A stretch of DNA of 42,220 bases from Gammaproteobacteria bacterium (GTDB taxonomy: Bacteria > Pseudomonadota > Gammaproteobacteria > Pseudomonadales > Pseudohongiellaceae). Each line of letters begins with the position of its first letter. The stretch's first letter is position 1. The translations under genes were made by a program, and so were the position numbers. Positions 19,075 to 28,704 of the stretch are shown in pieces. The stretch is taken from positions 1-42,220 of the forward strand of contig PAEL01000064.1 of NCBI GenBank assembly GCA_002700775.1. The letters run 5' to 3'. The notes beneath the pieces were generated by a model, which was not told the origin of the DNA, ran no database searches, and saw only the letters and a program-made list of their open reading frames with translations.

Positions 19075-20307
19075 TTAATCCCTACTTTTACGCATATTCA
19101 AAATATCCGGAAGTCCAAGAACTCTCTTAGCGATAACATTTAACTGAACTTCTGAGGTTCCTCCCTCAATAGAATTTGCTTTAGAACGCAGCCACTCCCG
19201 AGTTACTGTCAATTCTTCACTCTTAAAGCCTGAACCTTCCCAACCCAGCGCACAGCTCCCGAGCGCCTGAAGCAATAACTCGTATCGACGTTTATTCAGC
19301 TCGCAGCCATAATTCTTCAACATTGATGATGTTGCTGTAGGCCCCTGCCCTTTTTTTGATTCTTCTAAAGACCTTTGGGAAGTCAAGGCAAAAGCCTCAC
19401 TATCAATTTTAAATTGAGCTATTTCATCTCTCAGAACTGGGTCAGACAAACGACCGGAGTCACCCCGATAATGCATGGCGGCGTCTTCAACTTTATCCAT
19501 AATCGAAGCATGGTCGGGATCTGAATTTAAACTATCGGCCAGTCCAAACCCGGAAATCATGGTTCGTTCATGCTGGAGCAACCTTTTCGCAATCGCCCAA
19601 CCATTATTCACCCCGCCGACGAGGTTTTTAGCAGGAACACGCACATCATCAAAAAAAGTTTCGCAGAAAGGAGACGAACCAGAAATTAATTGTATCGGTT
19701 TAGTGCTGACTCCAGATGTCTCCATATCGAAAAGAATAAAACTGATACCGGCATGTTTAGGACCCTCGACATCAGTTCTCACCAGACAAAAAATCCAATC
19801 AGCTTTATCCGCATAAGAGGTCCAAACTTTGGATCCGTTAATGAGATAGTCATCCCCATCAACCAGAGCTCTCGTCGCTAAACTCGCTAAATCAGATCCA
19901 GAACCCGGCTCAGAATAACCTTGACACCACCTTATCTCTCCACGAACAATCTTCGGTATATGTTCAAGCTTTTGTTCATAGCTGGCAGACTCGAGAAGAA
20001 CCGGACCCAGCATAGAAATTCCGAAGCTAGTTAATGCTGGACGAGCATTAATACGTGAAAGTTCCTGAGAAAGGACAATCGACTCCTCTTTACTCAGACC
20101 ACCGCCACCAAATTCTTCAGGCCACGTCGGACAAGTCCAGCCTTTATCCGCCATGCGCTCTAGCCAGATTTTGCTATCTGGGTTTTTAAACTGGAAATTG
20201 CGCCCCCCCCAAACCACCTCATCTTGGACCGCAGGCAGGCGCATCGACTTCGGACAATTAGTCTCCAACCAAGATCTCACCTCTGTCCTAAATGCTGACA
20301 GTTGCAC
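19075..20307 (-). CDS. Acyl-CoA dehydrogenase family protein (pair member)
   Basis: 410 aa; 'GWTCPTWPEEFGGGGLS', 'WCQGYSEPGSGSDLASL', 'SIEGGTSEVQLNVIAKRVLGLP'; 3 nt from the next ORF. Confidence 0.92.
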   Translation of the reverse strand: MQLSAFRTEVRSWLETNCPKSMRLPAVQDEVVWGGRNFQFKNPDSKIWLERMADKGWTCPTWPEEFGGGGLSKEESIVLSQELSRINARPALTSFGISMLGPVLLESASYEQKLEHIPKIVRGEIRWCQGYSEPGSGSDLASLATRALVDGDDYLINGSKVWTSYADKADWIFCLVRTDVEGPKHAGISFILFDMETSGVSTKPIQLISGSSPFCETFFDDVRVPAKNLVGGVNNGWAIAKRLLQHERTMISGFGLADSLNSDPDHASIMDKVEDAAMHYRGDSGRLSDPVLRDEIAQFKIDSEAFALTSQRSLEESKKGQGPTATSSMLKNYGCELNKRRYELLLQALGSCALGWEGSGFKSEELTVTREWLRSKANSIEGGTSEVQLNVIAKRVLGLPDILNMRKSRD

Positions 20308-20348
20308 TATTTTATCCCCCTATTGATTTTGAGAAAAACGAATATCTC

Positions 20349-21389
20349 TTAGGCCCTCATCAGAACCTGTCGACCACTTACTTTGCCGGCCTTGAGATCA
20401 ACCAAAGCCTCATAGGCTTCGCTCATCGGTCTCTCTTGAATTTGAATTGGCTCAACCTTGCCGGCCTTAACTAATTCCATCAGCTCTCTCATTTCGGCCA
20501 ATGTGCCGACAAAACTCCCTTGGATTACGCGAGCCATCATCGGAATAAACGGCAAAGGAACTGACAGCACCCCACCATAAAGACCAACAATCACTATTGT
20601 GCCGCCCTTACGCAGCGTCGATAGCCCGTAGTTAACTGAGCTCTCGGCACCAACGAAATCAATAACGGCAAAAACACCGCCCGTTAATTTTCGAATCTCT
20701 TTACTAGTCTGTCTATCGCTGGAATCGTAAGTGCGACTCACTCCTAATTCCCGCGCAGCAGTCAATTTACTCTCATCAATATCAACGACAATAGGATCAA
20801 TCTTGAAGGCCGAGATAGCTATCTGTATCGCCATCATCCCTACACCACCCGCACCAATTATTACAAGCTCATCACCCTTGCCAAGCTCACCCAGTTTCTT
20901 CAAAGCGGAATACGCGGTCAGCCCGGAGCAAGCATATGTTGCCGCAAGCGAATCTGAGATATCACCCTTGTCAAGAAGGTATCGAGGATGAGGGACGATA
21001 ACATGATCGCTAAAACCACCGGGCATTACAGCACCCAAAGCCCTGCCTGGCGTGCATAGGTGCTCTTCTCCCCGATGACAGACTGAACAATCTCCGCAGC
21101 CTATCCATGGATAAACCACGCGACGATCACCAACCGAGACGCCCTCCGCCTCTGGACCTAATGCAACAACTTCACCAAAAATTTCGTGACCCAGCACCAT
21201 TCCTTCTCGTCCAACCTCAAGCTTCTTATCTTGCCCTAAATCAAAAACACCATCATGTAAATGGATGTCTGAATGACACACACCGCAGGCAACAGTTTGT
21301 ATCAAAACCTCAGTACCTTTCGGCTCAGGCGTTGCAGATTCAACTTTCACAAGAGCGGCTCCGGGAGCTGCTGTTTGATAGGCAATCAT
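20349..21389 (-). CDS. Zinc-dependent alcohol dehydrogenase (MDR)
   Basis: 346 aa; 'CGVCHSDIHLHDGVFDLG', 'VLGHEIFGEV', 'GCGDCSVCHRGEEHLC', 'VIIGAGGVGMMAIQIA'. Confidence 0.93.
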   Translation of the reverse strand: MIAYQTAAPGAALVKVESATPEPKGTEVLIQTVACGVCHSDIHLHDGVFDLGQDKKLEVGREGMVLGHEIFGEVVALGPEAEGVSVGDRRVVYPWIGCGDCSVCHRGEEHLCTPGRALGAVMPGGFSDHVIVPHPRYLLDKGDISDSLAATYACSGLTAYSALKKLGELGKGDELVIIGAGGVGMMAIQIAISAFKIDPIVVDIDESKLTAARELGVSRTYDSSDRQTSKEIRKLTGGVFAVIDFVGAESSVNYGLSTLRKGGTIVIVGLYGGVLSVPLPFIPMMARVIQGSFVGTLAEMRELMELVKAGKVEPIQIQERPMSEAYEALVDLKAGKVSGRQVLMRA

Positions 21390-21425
21390 TTGTTCTTCCT
21401 CATAAGCATAATTACATAAAAAGGC

Positions 21426-23534
21426 CTAAGCCTCTTGTTCAGCACCCCATTCAGCAAAAGTTTTGCCTTCTTTCGCAAGTTTTTCTAATAACGGCGCAGG
21501 CTTCCAATATAGCTCCCCTTCACGGTCCCGAAACTCACAGATTTTGTCAAACACTCTTTTTAAACCGACTCTGTCAGCATAATGCATAGGACCACCTTTA
21601 GCAGCTGGGAATGCGTAACCGAATACATAAACCACATCAATATCGCTTGGCCTTTGCGCGATTCCCTCTTCAAGAATTAGAGCCCCTTCGTTGATAAGAG
21701 GGTATAAACATCTCTCTAATATTTCCTGATCAGAAAATTCACGTTGTTGAATGTTCAGTTTCTCGGCTTGAGTCTTGATCATCTCTTCTACAGAGGAATC
21801 AGAGATCCGGGCTCGGGTTTTTGCATCATATTAAAAAAACCCGCCGCCGGTCTTTTGCCCTAGCCTCCCCATCTCAACAAGCATATCAGCGACTCCGTAT
21901 GGCTTCGGATCATCAGGGATGTCATCCCGATTTTCTCTTGCCTTATAACCAATATCCAAGCCAGCCAAATCACTCATTGCAACTGGACCCATTGCCATTC
22001 CAAAACCTTCGAGTGCGTTATCAACTTGTGCAGGCGTGCAACCATCCATCATTAGCATTTGAGCCTCTCTCCCGTAGCCACCAAGCATACGATTTCCAAT
22101 GAAGCCATAACAAACACCCGACAATGCGCAAACCTTTCCGATTTTCTTTCCTATTAACATCGCCGTAGCGAGAACATCATCAGCGGTCTCAGCGCCTCGA
22201 ACTACTTCCAAAAGTTTCATCACATTAGCCGGGCTAAAGAAATGCATTCCCAACACGTCTTGAGGTCGACTTGTAGCTGCGGCTATCGCGTCGACGTCCT
22301 GATAGGAAGTGTTGGATGCCAAGATCGCGCCAGGCTTACAAATCGCATCCAGCTTTACAAAAATTTCTTTTTTTAACTCAAGATTCTCGAACACAGCTTC
22401 AATCACCATGTCAGCATTCGCAATATCACCATAATCAGTGGAGCCGGAGACAAGGCTCATACACTGCTCCATCTGAGCTTCAGTCAACTTGCCTTTTTTC
22501 ATCGTGATAGAGTAGTTCTTCTTAATTATTGCTAAGCCTCGCTCTAAAGCTTCGTCAGAAATTTCAATCATTTTTACCGGAATTCCTGCATTAGCAAAAC
22601 ACATTGCTATCCCGCCACCCATGGTGCCGCCTCCAAGCACGGCAGCGGATTTAATTTCTCGCACGGGAGTCCCTTTACTCAGATTCTTTATTTTCGAAGC
22701 CTGACGCTCCGCAAAAAATATGTGCCGCATTGCGGCAGATTCCGGGGAAGTTACCAACTCAGTAAAAAGTTCACGTTCTCGTTCTAAACCGGCGTCCATC
22801 GGAAGATCAACAGCAGCTTGAATACACGAAACAATTCGATCCGCAGCAATCTGACCTCTCGCGCGCTTTGCAAGCTGCTCTCTAGCCGCATCAAAAAATC
22901 CAGCTTCAACTGTACTTGGATCAATCGAAATATCGCGAATTCTTTTCAGAGGCGCACCACTTGAAACCAAATGTTTTCCATAGTTTATTGCCCCAGCCTC
23001 TAACTCATTCTCTTCTACTACGGAGTCTATTAAGCCAAGCGCCAAAGCTTTACTAGCGGCAATAGGATTACCACTTGTGATCATATCCAGCGCCACTTTG
23101 ACGCCGGCAATGCGAGGGACGCGCTGCGTTCCGCCAGCCCCCGGCAAAAGACCAAGCTTCACCTCTGGCAAGCCAACTTTTGCTGAAGCGATAGCACAAC
23201 GATAATGACATGCGAGCGCCACCTCAAACCCTCCGCCTAGCGCTGTTCCATGTATCGCCGCAATAATAGGTTTCGTAGAATTTTCGATCGCGGCCAGCAA
23301 CTCCGGTAAACCAGGACCCTGAGGAGGTTTTCCGAACTCAGTAATGTCAGCGCCCGCAATAAACGTCCTACCTTCGCATGCTATTATCAAAGCCTCAGTG
23401 TTATCTGCTTGAGCCGCTGTTACGTGCTTCAACAATCCCGCACGCACGACTTGAGCCAAGGCATTGACCGGCGGGTTATTAACTGAGATTACTCCAATGT
23501 TATCAATAATTTTATAACTTACGGCTTCGCTCAT
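21426..23534 (-). pseudogene. FadB-type enoyl-CoA hydratase/3-hydroxyacyl-CoA dehydrogenase interrupted by an in-frame TAA (21831-21833)
   Basis: ORFs 21831-23534 (567 aa, ending 'GRLGQKTGGGFF*') and 21426-21782 are in the same frame; bridging codons read YDAKTRARISDSSVEE, then MIKTQAEKL...ERCLYPLINEGALILEEGIAQRPSDIDVVYVFGYAFPAAKGGPMHYAD, the FadB C-terminus. Confidence 0.8.
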
Positions 23535-23588
23535 AACAGTTCCTTTGATTTAATTCCGATTTAAAGTTAGTAAACCTTGTGCTTTCAC

Positions 23589-24809
23589 TTAATCTAACCG
23601 CTCAATAATTGCCGCCACACCTTGTCCAATTCCAATGCACAGGCTAATCGCTGCATATCTCCCTCCAGTCCTCTCAAGTTGACGAACTGTAGATAATGCG
23701 ATTCGAGCGCCAGAAGCACCAAGGGGGTGTCCTACAGCAATCGCTCCGCCATTTGGGTTCACTCGCGTATCTTTGAAATCAACTTCAAGCATCTTTAAAC
23801 AACCCAATACTTGAGCTGCAAAAGCTTCATTTATTTCAATAATATCCATGTCACCTAAATTAAGTTTGGCTCGGGCAAGTGCTTTTTTTATCGCAAAAAC
23901 CGGGCCTAAACCCATTACACGAGGCTCGACGCCAGCAACACCACCAGCAATAATCCGAGCACGTGGCCTTACTCCAAATTTTTCCCCAATTGCCCTATTA
24001 CCGATAATTAGCGCGGCAGCTCCATCATTGATTCCTGACGCATTTCCAGCGGTAACCACGCCTCCATCAAACAACGATCGCAAGCCTGAGAGAACCTCTA
24101 CGGATGAGGCTGGTCGCGGGTGCTCATCTGAATCTATGACACTGGGAGGCTTTTTACGACCTTGAGGAACCTCAATTGGTATTATTTCTCCACTAAAAAA
24201 ACCCTCCGCTCGCGCCGCCTCATATTTTGACTGCGACCCAGCTGCAAACACGTCACTATCCTCTCTAGAAATTCCCAGATCCTGAGCAATATTGTCAGCT
24301 GTTTGAGGCATCGTATCGTCGCCAAAAACATTTGAATATGCAGGATTGGTGAAACGAGCTCCTAAGGTGCTATCGGCAATGGTTTGACCTCTATCGAATG
24401 CTGAATGCGCTTTCGACATCACAATAGGAGCTCGACTCATAGATTCGACTCCTCCTGCCAAGAACAAGTCACCCTCGCCCACCTTGACTCCTCGCGCAGC
24501 ATCTAGCGTCGCAGCCAAACCAGACCCACACAGCCTATTTACTGTGATCCCCGCAGTGGTATTTGGCATTCCGGCCTCAAGCAAAGCAAAGCGAGCTACA
24601 TTTCTGCAATCTTCACCTGCTCCATTCGTATTTCCCATTACGACATCTTCAAAATCTTCAGCCTTAAAACTATTTCTGTTTACAACCGCGTTAATTACAT
24701 GAGCCAACAAATCATCTGGTCTTACAGAAGATAAAGCCCCTGCATGTCTGCCAAATGGGCTTCGACCGCCATCATAAATAAACGCTTCACTTAAAATATT
24801 TTGCGACAT
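23589..24809 (-). CDS. Acetyl-CoA/3-ketoacyl-CoA thiolase (FadA/PcaF-like)
   Basis: 'EAFIYDGGRSPFGRHAGALSSVRPDDLL', 'NRLCGSGLAATLDAA', 'NPNGGAIAVGHPLGASGARI', 'CIGIGQGVAAIIE'; GAGAGGAA SD supports ATG at 24809 (ORF extends to 24851). Confidence 0.93.
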   Translation of the reverse strand: MSQNILSEAFIYDGGRSPFGRHAGALSSVRPDDLLAHVINAVVNRNSFKAEDFEDVVMGNTNGAGEDCRNVARFALLEAGMPNTTAGITVNRLCGSGLAATLDAARGVKVGEGDLFLAGGVESMSRAPIVMSKAHSAFDRGQTIADSTLGARFTNPAYSNVFGDDTMPQTADNIAQDLGISREDSDVFAAGSQSKYEAARAEGFFSGEIIPIEVPQGRKKPPSVIDSDEHPRPASSVEVLSGLRSLFDGGVVTAGNASGINDGAAALIIGNRAIGEKFGVRPRARIIAGGVAGVEPRVMGLGPVFAIKKALARAKLNLGDMDIIEINEAFAAQVLGCLKMLEVDFKDTRVNPNGGAIAVGHPLGASGARIALSTVRQLERTGGRYAAISLCIGIGQGVAAIIERLD

Positions 24810-25110
24810 GAGTTCCTCTCTAATTCCGTGTTTCCGCATGGCTTCAAACAATCAGCATTACCTAATCCCAAACTAAAATTACTGAGAAAATCTGCCGACG
24901 AACAATCTGTCTCATTCTATAACACGTCAACTAATAATCTATAGCTCTTATGCGATTTATTGTCTAAATTACCATTTTAAAAATCAGTTTAGGCGACCCC
25001 AGAAAGCCCTGATTAGTCGCGCGTACGACTGAAATATGCTAATTTCTTCCTTAAGCTTTAGACCAACCATCTATTAAATTTACCATCAGCAAAAAATAGG
25101 TTACGCAGCC

Positions 25111-26259
25111 ATGATTCGAGATCCGGAAACCCTAGACCAACTTATTTCACTTATCGAGCGCTTCGTGCGAGAGAGGTTAATCCCAGCTGAAGATCAACTC
25201 GCCGAAGAAGGCAAATTGCCTGACGAAATTCTCAGTGAAATGCGGGAGCTTGGTCTTTTTGGATTAACCATCCCAGAAGAGTACGGTGGGCTTGGCCTCA
25301 CTATGGAAGAAGAAATAAAGGTGTCCATGGCGCTGGGCTATACCTCTCCCGCGTTCCGATCAATTTTAGGCACAAACAATGGAATAGGGTCTGCAGCCAT
25401 TGTTTTTAATGGAACCGAACAGCAAAAACAAAGGTACCTTCCCAAATATGCCTCCGGCGAGTGGGTTGCGTGTTTCTGTCTCACAGAGCCTGAGGCAGGC
25501 TCAGATGCAGCCTCGTTAAGAACCACTGCACGTCGCGAGGGAGAGCATTATATTATCAACGGAACCAAGCGGTACATAACTAACGCACCTGTCGCCAATA
25601 CATTTAACGTTATGGCTCGAACCAATCCGGAAATCAAGGGGGCACGCGGCATCTCTTCCTTTATCGTTGAGAGAGAAACGCCAGGTTTAACTCTTGGATC
25701 TATCGATAAAAAAATGGGTCAATCTGGATCAATGACCTGCGATGTAATTTTTGAAGATTGCAAAATTCCAGCAGAAAACATTATCGGCGAAGAAGGAGAG
25801 GGTTTTATCACAGCTATGAAGGTTCTTGATCGCGGCCGACTTCATATTTCCGGGGTAAGTATCGGGGTTGCAAAAAGATTGATTGACGACGCCCTATCTT
25901 ACAGTATGCAAAGAAAACAATTCGGTCAACCGATTGCTGAGCAGCAACTCATACAAGCAATGCTTGCCGATTCATATACTGAAGCTTACGCCTCAGAGAC
26001 AATGACCTTGGATGCCGCGCGTCGCAGAGACCTCGGCGAAAACATCACTAAAGAATCTTCAGCTTGCAAACTTTTCTGCACAGAAATGGTTGGTCGCGTT
26101 GCAGATCGTGCAGTACAAATTCACGGTGGCGCCGGTTACATGTCCGAGTATGCCGTTGAAAGATTCTATCGCGATGTTCGGCTGTTTAGATTATACGAAG
26201 GCACGAGTCAGATTCAGCAAATCATAATAGCGAGGAACATGATAAAAGAACTTTTGTAA
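25111..26259 (+). CDS. Acyl-CoA dehydrogenase
   Basis: 382 aa; 'LTEPEAGSDAASLRTTARREGEHYIINGTKRYITNAP', 'IHGGAGYMSEYAVERFYRDVRLFRLYEGTSQIQQIIIARNMI'. Confidence 0.94.
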   Translation: MIRDPETLDQLISLIERFVRERLIPAEDQLAEEGKLPDEILSEMRELGLFGLTIPEEYGGLGLTMEEEIKVSMALGYTSPAFRSILGTNNGIGSAAIVFNGTEQQKQRYLPKYASGEWVACFCLTEPEAGSDAASLRTTARREGEHYIINGTKRYITNAPVANTFNVMARTNPEIKGARGISSFIVERETPGLTLGSIDKKMGQSGSMTCDVIFEDCKIPAENIIGEEGEGFITAMKVLDRGRLHISGVSIGVAKRLIDDALSYSMQRKQFGQPIAEQQLIQAMLADSYTEAYASETMTLDAARRRDLGENITKESSACKLFCTEMVGRVADRAVQIHGGAGYMSEYAVERFYRDVRLFRLYEGTSQIQQIIIARNMIKELL

Positions 26260-26272
26260 GCCTTTCAAATCC

Positions 26273-27154
26273 TCAATTGTCTCGAAGTAGATTTGAAGGA
26301 GAATACTGGTCCGTAAGGACTCGTCGACTCATATCCCAATCGACCTCAGCAGAAAGTTTTTCGGGATAACTAAGAAAGGGAATACCGTACTCTCGAAGCT
26401 GAGGAGTTAACTGGGCGGCGCGCTCTGCCATCACCCCTAGACTGGGCAACGATTTAAGTTGGGTCAGAATAATTCGGTTTCCAGAGGTTGGTAACTTAAA
26501 ATTATAAAACTCGCCAAAAACCCGTTGATAAGTCACAGACTCGTGATCATAAAAACGACTTGTGGAAAAAGTATTTGCAACCACCACACCATCGGGCGCC
26601 AGAACCTGTTTGACCTCCTCTAAAAACTCCTGCGTCAACATATGTTCCGGGATGTAGTCACCAGAGAACGCATCCAGAACAATGTAATCATATTTTTCCT
26701 CTTTCAAGGCCGCCCTCTTTATAAAAACGCGCGCATCATTTATGTGCACTCGCATTAAATCTGTTTGCTTAAAAAAGAAAAAATCCTTGGCGACTCGGGC
26801 CACTGATTCATCAATTTCAATCACATCAATGCTCGCGTCAGGAAACAACTCACTTAACACAAGAGGAATAGTTCCTCCTCCAAGCCCAGCTATTAATACC
26901 CTCTTCGGATCCGGTTTTAAAAGCAACCCCGCAAAACTCATTTTGGTATAATCAAAAACTAAGCGCCTACTTCCATCAGTAAAGATACAGGTTTGGTTTC
27001 TATCTCCTCGATGAACATTGAACAAAAGACATCTGCGTCCGAATCGCTCGGTTACAGTAATATCTCGATATACCGATCGCTCCTCATGAATCGTTTGAGC
27101 ACACAAGGGCCTCAAGAGTGCTAGTCCGAAAAGTAAGATTAAAATCTGCTTCAC
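26273..27154 (-). CDS. Spermidine synthase-like methyltransferase domain protein
   Basis: 293 aa, GTG start; 'VLIAGLGGGTIPLVLSELFPDASIDVIEIDESVARVAKDFF', 'YDYIVLDAFSGDYIPEHMLTQEF'. Confidence 0.85.
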   Translation of the reverse strand: MKQILILLFGLALLRPLCAQTIHEERSVYRDITVTERFGRRCLLFNVHRGDRNQTCIFTDGSRRLVFDYTKMSFAGLLLKPDPKRVLIAGLGGGTIPLVLSELFPDASIDVIEIDESVARVAKDFFFFKQTDLMRVHINDARVFIKRAALKEEKYDYIVLDAFSGDYIPEHMLTQEFLEEVKQVLAPDGVVVANTFSTSRFYDHESVTYQRVFGEFYNFKLPTSGNRIILTQLKSLPSLGVMAERAAQLTPQLREYGIPFLSYPEKLSAEVDWDMSRRVLTDQYSPSNLLRDN

Positions 27155-27768
27155 TGGGATCTCCGAGCAGCTAAATCAAATGTAAGTATAGCTACACCGA
27201 CAAATAATAGAGCTAGTATAGTCCCTAATAAAATTTCATTCACATCGAACCAAAGAACAAAATAGAAAGCGGTCCCTAAAGTTCCCAGTGCACTGCCAAA
27301 TGTCGAAACGAAAAATAATTGACCAGCCATTTTCCCGCTATGGTCTTCGTGTTCAACAAGCAACCTGATTGAATAAGGAGAAATCATTCCAAGAATTGTA
27401 GTTGGTATAAAAAAAAGAAAAACCGACGCGATTAATGATCCATATCGAGGATCCTCTATGGCCATAAATATAGGCTGCATAATTCCGTCCGCAAAAAAAA
27501 CAATTGGCAGCGAGGCCACTGCTGCCGCGATAAAAAACAATGCATAGGTTTTTGGCTTTGGCTGACCCTCAGACAATCTTCCCCCAATCAAATAACCGCA
27601 AGATAAGGCGAGCATAAAGATCGTTAGCACGCTGCCCCAAACCGAGAGACTTCCACCAAAATACGGAGACATTATCCTCGCTCCGAGCATCTCGATCGCC
27701 ATAATGCAAAAGCCACTGACAAATGCTGCGGCGATAACTATCTTCTTTTGTAAACGAGTCGAGTGCAT
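27151..27768 (-). CDS. Membrane protein equivalent to the N-terminal half of a fused membrane/spermidine synthase
   Basis: 205 aa; 'FCIMAIEMLGARIMSPYFGGSLSVWGSVLTIFMLALSCGYLIGGRLSE'; GTGA overlap with the downstream spermidine-synthase-like gene. Confidence 0.8.
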   Translation of the reverse strand: MHSTRLQKKIVIAAAFVSGFCIMAIEMLGARIMSPYFGGSLSVWGSVLTIFMLALSCGYLIGGRLSEGQPKPKTYALFFIAAAVASLPIVFFADGIMQPIFMAIEDPRYGSLIASVFLFFIPTTILGMISPYSIRLLVEHEDHSGKMAGQLFFVSTFGSALGTLGTAFYFVLWFDVNEILLGTILALLFVGVAILTFDLAARRSQ

Positions 27769-27878
27769 TTAATATTTGGCTCTCTGAAGATTAAAGGCTA
27801 ACTCATTATCCGAGCTATGAGCTCTTTTTATAATTAACTCAGCACAAAAAGAAAGCAGTATTGGCAAAAGTTAGGAGC

Positions 27879-28679
27879 TCAATCAACCGCCATGCCGATA
27901 TGGCGCCCACCATCCAGGGCGATTACCTGGCCAGTCATGTATTTCGAAGCATCAGAAACAAGAAACAGAGCTAAACCCGCCATATCTTCAATACAACCGA
28001 TACGCCCAAGAGGATTCTCTGCCTCGATCTTTCCTTGATATTTCGCAAGCGTCCCACGCATCATATGACTTTCAAATGCCCCGGGCGCGATGGCATTGAC
28101 CGTTACACCTTTAGGGCCAAAACGAAGGGCGAGGTTTTTGGTCAAAAAATGAACGGCTGCCTTGCTCGCGCCATATGCAAAGTTGTCCATCTGTGAGACT
28201 CGCAAACCATCGATTGATCCAATGTTAATAACCCTACTCGGTTGCCTCTGTGAAGATCTATTGCGTAAAAGAGGCATCAGGTCTCTCGTAAGTGTAAAAA
28301 TAGCTTTGACATTTATATCCATTACTTTATCGTAAGCTTCGTCAGGATACTCCTCAAAAGGAGCTCCCCAAGCGGCTCCCGCATTATTAACCAGCACGTC
28401 TAACTTATCCTCACGAGACGCTAGGTCATCAACAAATTTGTTACGACCTACAGCAGTCGATAAATCCGCAGGTAAAGAAATACACTTACCGCTACCGATT
28501 TGATTTAACTCTTCAGCAGCTTGATCGCAAGCATCGGCCTTTCTCGCCGTAATATAGGTCTTCATACCGTTAGACACGAACCCCTCGGCAATCATTCTTC
28601 CGATTCCGCGTGAACCTCCGGTAACTACTGAAACTCGCCCACTGACATTGAATAAGCGCTGGATCTCAAGAGCCATCAT
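27879..28679 (-). CDS. SDR family oxidoreductase (RhlG-like)
   Basis: 266 aa; 'VVTGGSRGIGRMIAEGFV', 'VLVNNAGAAWG', 'YGASKAAVHFLTKNLA', 'GQVIALDGG'. Confidence 0.93.
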   Translation of the reverse strand: MMALEIQRLFNVSGRVSVVTGGSRGIGRMIAEGFVSNGMKTYITARKADACDQAAEELNQIGSGKCISLPADLSTAVGRNKFVDDLASREDKLDVLVNNAGAAWGAPFEEYPDEAYDKVMDINVKAIFTLTRDLMPLLRNRSSQRQPSRVINIGSIDGLRVSQMDNFAYGASKAAVHFLTKNLALRFGPKGVTVNAIAPGAFESHMMRGTLAKYQGKIEAENPLGRIGCIEDMAGLALFLVSDASKYMTGQVIALDGGRHIGMAVD

Positions 28680-28704
28680 AAATTCCTTATTTAATTTTGA
28701 ACAA

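Noticed and set aside
21831-21839. Programmed frameshift or transcriptional slippage on the T7 run in the FadB-like gene
   Set aside because: The frame is the same on both sides of the TAA, and hand translation of +1 and -1 slips hits stops quickly; also TAA is not a known selenocysteine or pyrrolysine codon.
23848-24165. 105-aa plus-strand ORF within the thiolase
   Set aside because: Antisense shadow ORF of a well-supported thiolase; low-complexity composition, no family.
25015-25030. AGTCG-N6-CGACT inverted repeat upstream of the ACAD gene as a regulator operator
   Set aside because: Only 5-bp arms; too weak to claim without motif recurrence.
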